Shown here one piece after another: positions 60,415 to 64,000 of a stretch of 64,000 bases of DNA (position 1 is the stretch's first letter; each line of letters begins with the position of its first letter). The notes under the pieces were generated by a model. That model saw nothing but the letters and a program-made list of their open reading frames with translations, was not told the DNA's origin and did not search any database. Position numbers and translations under genes: made by a program. This DNA comes from JAGRCP01 sp942490705 (GTDB lineage: Bacteria > Chloroflexota > Anaerolineae > Caldilineales > Caldilineaceae), in contig CALNXY010000005.1 in assembly GCA_942490705.1 (NCBI GenBank), positions 248,001 through 312,000 of the forward strand, given 5' to 3'.

Positions 60415-62004
60415 TTATTCAGCCAGCCAAACGGTCCAGAAGTTATTGGCCTGGTCAGGTCGCACCGTGAAGCCCTGCACGCTCGGGGCATAGGCGCGAA
60501 TCTCTTCCTTGTTGAACATGTAGACGTAGGGCGCTTCATCCACAAGGATCTGATTGGCCTGCTCGTAAATCTCGAAGCGGGCGTCGAAGTCATCCATGGA
60601 GCGACCTTCGTCCACCAGCGCATCAAACTCCTCGTTGCTGTAGCCGGTGAAGTTGAAGACCTGTCCGGTGCGGTGCTGGAGGTAGTAATACTGATCGGCG
60701 TCGATCAAGCCATTCCAACTGCAGATGTAGGCGTCATACTCGCCGCCGCCTTCCAACTCCAGCCACTCGCTCCACTCGGGAGCGAAGATATCGGCCGTGA
60801 TGCCGACCTCGCCCAGCTGCTGTTGGAGCACCTGAGCCGCGCGCACGGTCTCGCCATACTGGACGGTGGGCATGAGCTGTAGTTCAAAGCCGTCACCATA
60901 GCCGGCTTCAGCGAGCAGTTCCCTGGCCTTTTCGATGTCTCGATCATATGGCATATAGCCCGTATTCCAGGGGCTGCTGCTGCCAACGGGGCCCTGGACC
61001 GGCTCACAGATGCCGAAATAGCCGGCTTCACAGAGCTGGTTGCGGTCCAATGAATAGGCAATCGCCTGGCGAACGCGCACGTCATTCAGCGGCTCGCGCT
61101 CGGTGTTGAGGCCGATGTAGTCATAGGAGAGCTGGGGCGCAGTTGCGACGACGACGTCAGGATCTTCCTGGAGCGACTCAAAGTTCTGGGGCGCAATGGA
61201 GATGACCCAGTCGATTTCACCGCCACGCAAGGCCGTCTCGCGCACCGTGTCGTCCGGGATGGGCGTAATCTCGACGGCGTCCAGGTAGGGCAGCCCCTCT
61301 TGCCAATAATTTTCGTTCCTCGTCAGCAGCACGCGGGTGGTGCCTTCCACTTCGCTGATCTGGAAGGGGCCTGTGCCGATGGGCTGATTGATTGAGCCAT
61401 CCTCATTGACGCTTTCGCGGGCAATGATGCCGGACGATTTATCAAAGCCGATGGACTGGGGGAAGATGCCAAAGGGTTCGGGATGCGTCACGGCGACGGT
61501 GTAGGTATCGACGACTTCAACCGTGGTGCCGGGCGGGCCCACGCGGGCCGCATTACCGGAACCGGTCGCGGGATCGAGGAACCGATCCCAGGTGAACTTC
61601 ACATCGTCAGCCGTCATTTCGCGACCGTTGGAGAAGAGCACGCCTTCGCGCAGTTTGAGCGTCCAGGTCAGTCCATCTTCGGACTGTTCCCATGATTCAG
61701 CCAGCCATGGCACCAGGTTGAGGTCGTCGTCATAGAAGGTTAGGCCTTCGATGACGTTGTTCAGAATCTGGTAGCTGGAATACGAACTGGTCACGTGGGG
61801 ATCCAGGCTTTCCCATTCATTCTGGAACGCCGCGCGCAAGGTGCCGCCGGCAACGGGTTCGCCCGGAACGGCCGCGGTCTCGGCTTCGGTTGCGTCGGCG
61901 GCATTTTCTTCCGTAGCCGGTATAGCCGGTGCAGCCGGTGCAGCGCACGCTGCAACAAGCGCCACAAGCAAGAGAAGAGAGAGCAGATAGGCCAATCGTT
62001 TCAT
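60415..62004 (-). CDS. peptide ABC transporter substrate-binding lipoprotein (set 4)
   Basis: Family 5 solute-binding lipoprotein, 529 residues. Signal peptide MKRLAYLLSLLLLVALVAAC with the lipobox Cys at residue 20, an Ala/Glu linker, then GTLRAAFQNEWESLDPHVTS, DGLTWTLKLREGVLF and VRQAIAYSLDRNQLCEAGYF. AAGGAG lies upstream of ATG 62004. It is shorter than the four binding proteins at 9-22 kb, and closer to the usual DppA length. First gene of an SBP-DppB-DppC operon. Confidence 0.93.
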   Translation of the reverse strand: MKRLAYLLSLLLLVALVAACAAPAAPAIPATEENAADATEAETAAVPGEPVAGGTLRAAFQNEWESLDPHVTSSYSSYQILNNVIEGLTFYDDDLNLVPWLAESWEQSEDGLTWTLKLREGVLFSNGREMTADDVKFTWDRFLDPATGSGNAARVGPPGTTVEVVDTYTVAVTHPEPFGIFPQSIGFDKSSGIIARESVNEDGSINQPIGTGPFQISEVEGTTRVLLTRNENYWQEGLPYLDAVEITPIPDDTVRETALRGGEIDWVISIAPQNFESLQEDPDVVVATAPQLSYDYIGLNTEREPLNDVRVRQAIAYSLDRNQLCEAGYFGICEPVQGPVGSSSPWNTGYMPYDRDIEKARELLAEAGYGDGFELQLMPTVQYGETVRAAQVLQQQLGEVGITADIFAPEWSEWLELEGGGEYDAYICSWNGLIDADQYYYLQHRTGQVFNFTGYSNEEFDALVDEGRSMDDFDARFEIYEQANQILVDEAPYVYMFNKEEIRAYAPSVQGFTVRPDQANNFWTVWLAE

Positions 62005-62197
62005 AACAGGCTCCTTTGTGACTCCGTAGAGAGCGCCAGCACGCCATCAACGGCGAAAATGATGGAGAGCAATGCCATAATGCTGGACGGACATTGCGCC
62101 AACGATGACAGAGATCCAAGTGGACAGACATCGAGTAATGGAGGGATGCGCAGCCAGTGCACACTCCTTTCTACGCTACCCGATCCCCAGCAAGCTG

Positions 62198-63034
62198 TCA
62201 AGCCGCGGGCGCGATCTCGCGCAGCAATGTGCGGGCGCGGAAGATGCCTTCAACCATGCTGGCGTGGATGAGCGGATTGCCATTGGAGGCGATAAATTGG
62301 CGGTTGGCGTGGGTCCAGTCGTTGCCTTCGTAATCAGTCACGCGCCCGCCTGCCTCGCGGATCAGGAGCGCGCCCGGCGCAATGTCCCACGGGTTGAGAT
62401 CGCCTTCCCAGTGTGCGGCAAAAACGCCGGATGCAACCAGGGCCAAATCGACGGCAGCCGTGCCCATCCGCCGCACGCCGCGACAGCGGGGCATGAAATA
62501 CGCAAACTCCATGGCGTTGTTGTCGGCCGTCTCGGCTCGGGTATAGGGAAATCCAGTCGAGAGCAGACTATCCTGCAGACGCTCGATCGTGTTAACCTGC
62601 AAGCGAGCATCGCTGCCGCCATTGCGCACGTAGGCGCCTTCCCCCACTTGGCCCCAGTAGACTGTCTCGTTCGGCAGGGCCAGGGTAACGGCCAGCAGCG
62701 TTTCACCTCCCTTGTTCAGGGCAATATTGACGGCGAAGTATGGCACGCCATGGGCGTAATTCACCGTGCCGTCAATTGGGTCGACCAGCCAGAAGGTTTC
62801 ATCATCCGGAAGCTGATTGCTCTCTTCGCCCCAGAAACCCACTCCCGGGAAGTCGGCCGCCAGCGCGTCGCGGATCAATTGCTCTGAAGCCAGATCAGCC
62901 TCGGTCACCAGATCGTTTGCGTTTGATTTGCTGGAGACATTTTGCAGGCCTGCGCGTTGCATGGATAAGACCAATTCGCCGGCATCCCGGGCAATGCCAA
63001 TCACGCGTTCCACATCTGCTTGATCGATGATCAT
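62198..63034 (-). CDS. inositol monophosphatase family protein
   Basis: 278 residues, cytoplasmic Mg-dependent sugar phosphatase fold (SuhB/CysQ/FBPase IV group). Metal ligands are visible: SNANDLVTEADLASE, GEES at 69-72, LVDPIDGTVNYAHG (85-90 DPIDGT), and the second signature GDLNPWDIAPGALLIREAGG. Candidate substrates include inositol-1-phosphate, fructose-1,6-bisphosphate and PAP; sequence alone does not decide. Start ATG 63034. Upstream repeats separate it from the divergent MBL gene. Confidence 0.92.
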   Translation of the reverse strand: MIIDQADVERVIGIARDAGELVLSMQRAGLQNVSSKSNANDLVTEADLASEQLIRDALAADFPGVGFWGEESNQLPDDETFWLVDPIDGTVNYAHGVPYFAVNIALNKGGETLLAVTLALPNETVYWGQVGEGAYVRNGGSDARLQVNTIERLQDSLLSTGFPYTRAETADNNAMEFAYFMPRCRGVRRMGTAAVDLALVASGVFAAHWEGDLNPWDIAPGALLIREAGGRVTDYEGNDWTHANRQFIASNGNPLIHASMVEGIFRARTLLREIAPAA

Positions 63035-63072
63035 CGATAATCCCTGTTCTTTGCATGAACGGTACCTATACA

Positions 63073-63122
63073 GGTGAGTGGTCGCAACGCCAGCTGAGCT
63101 GGCCTGGAGGAACCCATAGGCC
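63073..63122. repeat. partial family B repeat
   Basis: TGAGTGGTCGCAACGCC is identical to the start of the element at 26151; CAGCTGAGCTGG follows in place of the longer arm. Looks like a decayed or truncated copy, in the divergent gap between the IMPase and MBL genes. Confidence 0.5.
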
Positions 63123-63197
63123 TGATCGGTACGATGAAAAATGAACGAACGACAAACGGCTTCCCGCAGACAGCAAGCTATCCCATCTGTGCACCAC

Positions 63198-63241
63198 CTA
63201 TGGACCGTCTATGGACCATCTATGGACCATCTATGGACCAT
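63198..63241. repeat. tandem 11-bp repeat, four units
   Basis: Unit CTATGGACCAT in four head-to-tail copies; the first ends in GT instead of AT. It lies upstream of the MBL-fold gene promoter and could bind a regulator or be simple slippage. Confidence 0.75.
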
Positions 63242-63308
63242 ATCGCCCGCCGGGAAAAGCGCTCATCACTTGATCATACGCCTCGTCCTGCGTCCGAACC
63301 AAATAATT

Positions 63309-63336
63309 TTGCCGCCTTTTCAATCTGCGGTATAGT
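63309..63336 (+). promoter_or_regulatory. likely promoter of the MBL-fold gene
   Basis: TTGCCG (63309-63314), a 16-base spacer and TATAGT (63331-63336). The start would fall near 63343, about 60 bases before the ATG. It is moderately good as a sigma70 site. Confidence 0.5.
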
Positions 63337-63402
63337 GCACTCAAACATTTGTTCCGTTACCCTAAATGCAACAAGACCGTTCCACAGAAGACGAGGAGCG
63401 TC

Positions 63403-64000
63403 ATGGATATTCAATGGTACGGCCTGTCCTGTTTTCGCATTCGCGAACGCAACGCGACGGTCGTGTGTGACCCTTTCGATAAGTCTGTCGGCTTTACGTT
63501 GCCGAAACTCAAGGCGGACATCGTCACCGTTAGTCACGATCAGCCTGGCCACAGTGCAATTGACCGCATCACCGGCGACTTTAAGGCGCTAACCGGGCCG
63601 GGCGAATATGAAGTCAACAATGTATTTATCACCGGCGCGACAACCCTCCACCGCAAACATGAGGACACGCCGCCGGAGCGTAACATCGTGTTCTTTTTCG
63701 AGTTCGGCAACCTCAGCGTTGGCCATCTGGGCGACTTGGGCGAGCTCCCCAGCCAGTCGGAAATCGACGATCTGAATCTGGGCGAAGTCGATATTTTGAT
63801 GGTGCCGGTGGGCGGCGGCGCGACGCTGGATCCCACCCGAGCAGTAGAGGTTATCGGCCTCTTCGAGCCACGCATCGTCATTCCCATGCATTACGAATAC
63901 GAGGGCCTCTCCAAGAAATTTGTTGATGCGCTGGAACCCGTTGACAAGTTCTTAAAAGAGTTGGGCCTCGTCGTCCCCGATCCGATCGACACGCTCAAGA
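63403..64000 (+). CDS. MBL-fold metallo-hydrolase (incomplete at window end)
   Basis: First 199 residues of a metallo-beta-lactamase-fold protein of the UPF0173/Lactamase_B_3 type. Start MDIQWYGLSCFRIRERNATV, with GAGGAG upstream of ATG 63403. The metal motif reads IVTVSHDQPGHSA where HxHxDH is normal, so one His is Gln. VGHLGDLGELPS and VIPMHYEYEG supply later ligands (Asp, His). The C-terminus is close to the usual length of about 210. The substrate is unknown; members act on varied phosphodiesters and lactones. The next base of the window ends mid-codon. Confidence 0.88.
   Translation, partial: MDIQWYGLSCFRIRERNATVVCDPFDKSVGFTLPKLKADIVTVSHDQPGHSAIDRITGDFKALTGPGEYEVNNVFITGATTLHRKHEDTPPERNIVFFFEFGNLSVGHLGDLGELPSQSEIDDLNLGEVDILMVPVGGGATLDPTRAVEVIGLFEPRIVIPMHYEYEGLSKKFVDALEPVDKFLKELGLVVPDPIDTLK

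Noticed and set aside
63198..63241. CRISPR array
   Set aside because: Units are contiguous 11-mers with no spacers, and no cas gene is near.

Overview
The window looks like chromosomal DNA of a GC-rich, free-living heterotrophic bacterium. A member of the Chloroflexota (Caldilinea/Anaerolinea-like) is the best guess. This rests on the gene style: many lipoprotein-anchored oligopeptide ABC transporters, large secreted proteins with PKD, DUF11-like and chitobiase-C modules, a giant SARP-type regulator, and many intergenic palindromic repeats. There is no rRNA gene in the window, so the placement is inference. I found no tRNA, CRISPR array, phage or intact transposase.

Layout. 1-5 kb: 5' end of methionyl-tRNA synthetase (minus), a membrane protein, an aldo/keto reductase, two small membrane proteins and a MazG-like pyrophosphohydrolase. 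5-24.2 kb: a minus-strand block for peptide uptake. Read 5' to 3' it is DppD-DppF ATPases, SBP-DppB-DppC-SBP, SBP-DppB-DppC, SBP-DppB-DppC and a sugar-dehydrogenase-like lipoprotein. That makes four binding proteins and three permease pairs, but only one ATPase pair. 24.6-33 kb: argH, a DUF1992 protein, an aminotransferase, gatC-gatA and a secreted protein with DUF11-like repeats. 33.8-40.7 kb: a YyaL/DUF255 protein, a GT2 glycosyltransferase, a polyprenyl diphosphate synthase, a TatD hydrolase and a phosphohexomutase. 41.1-56 kb: a plus-strand block with a 1213-residue SARP/AAA/TPR regulator, a small conserved-looking protein, and four exported proteins (beta-helix, PKD plus cupredoxin, and two subtilisin-type proteases). 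56-62 kb: a membrane protein with a spermidine-synthase-like domain, then a fourth SBP-DppB-DppC set, again without ATPases. 62-64 kb: an inositol-monophosphatase-family enzyme and the start of an MBL-fold protein.

How it may fit together. The secreted proteases of the 48-56 kb block could produce peptides, and the transporter sets could import them using the shared DppDF motor. This link is inference. Four exported proteins end in the same short aromatic-Leu-Pro motif, a candidate C-terminal sorting or anchoring tag and the most interesting signal here. The intergenic DNA holds several palindromic families, including a MITE-like element with TA-flanked terminal inverted repeats in three copies. 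Every SBP-to-DppB gap contains an inverted repeat, and all four differ in sequence.
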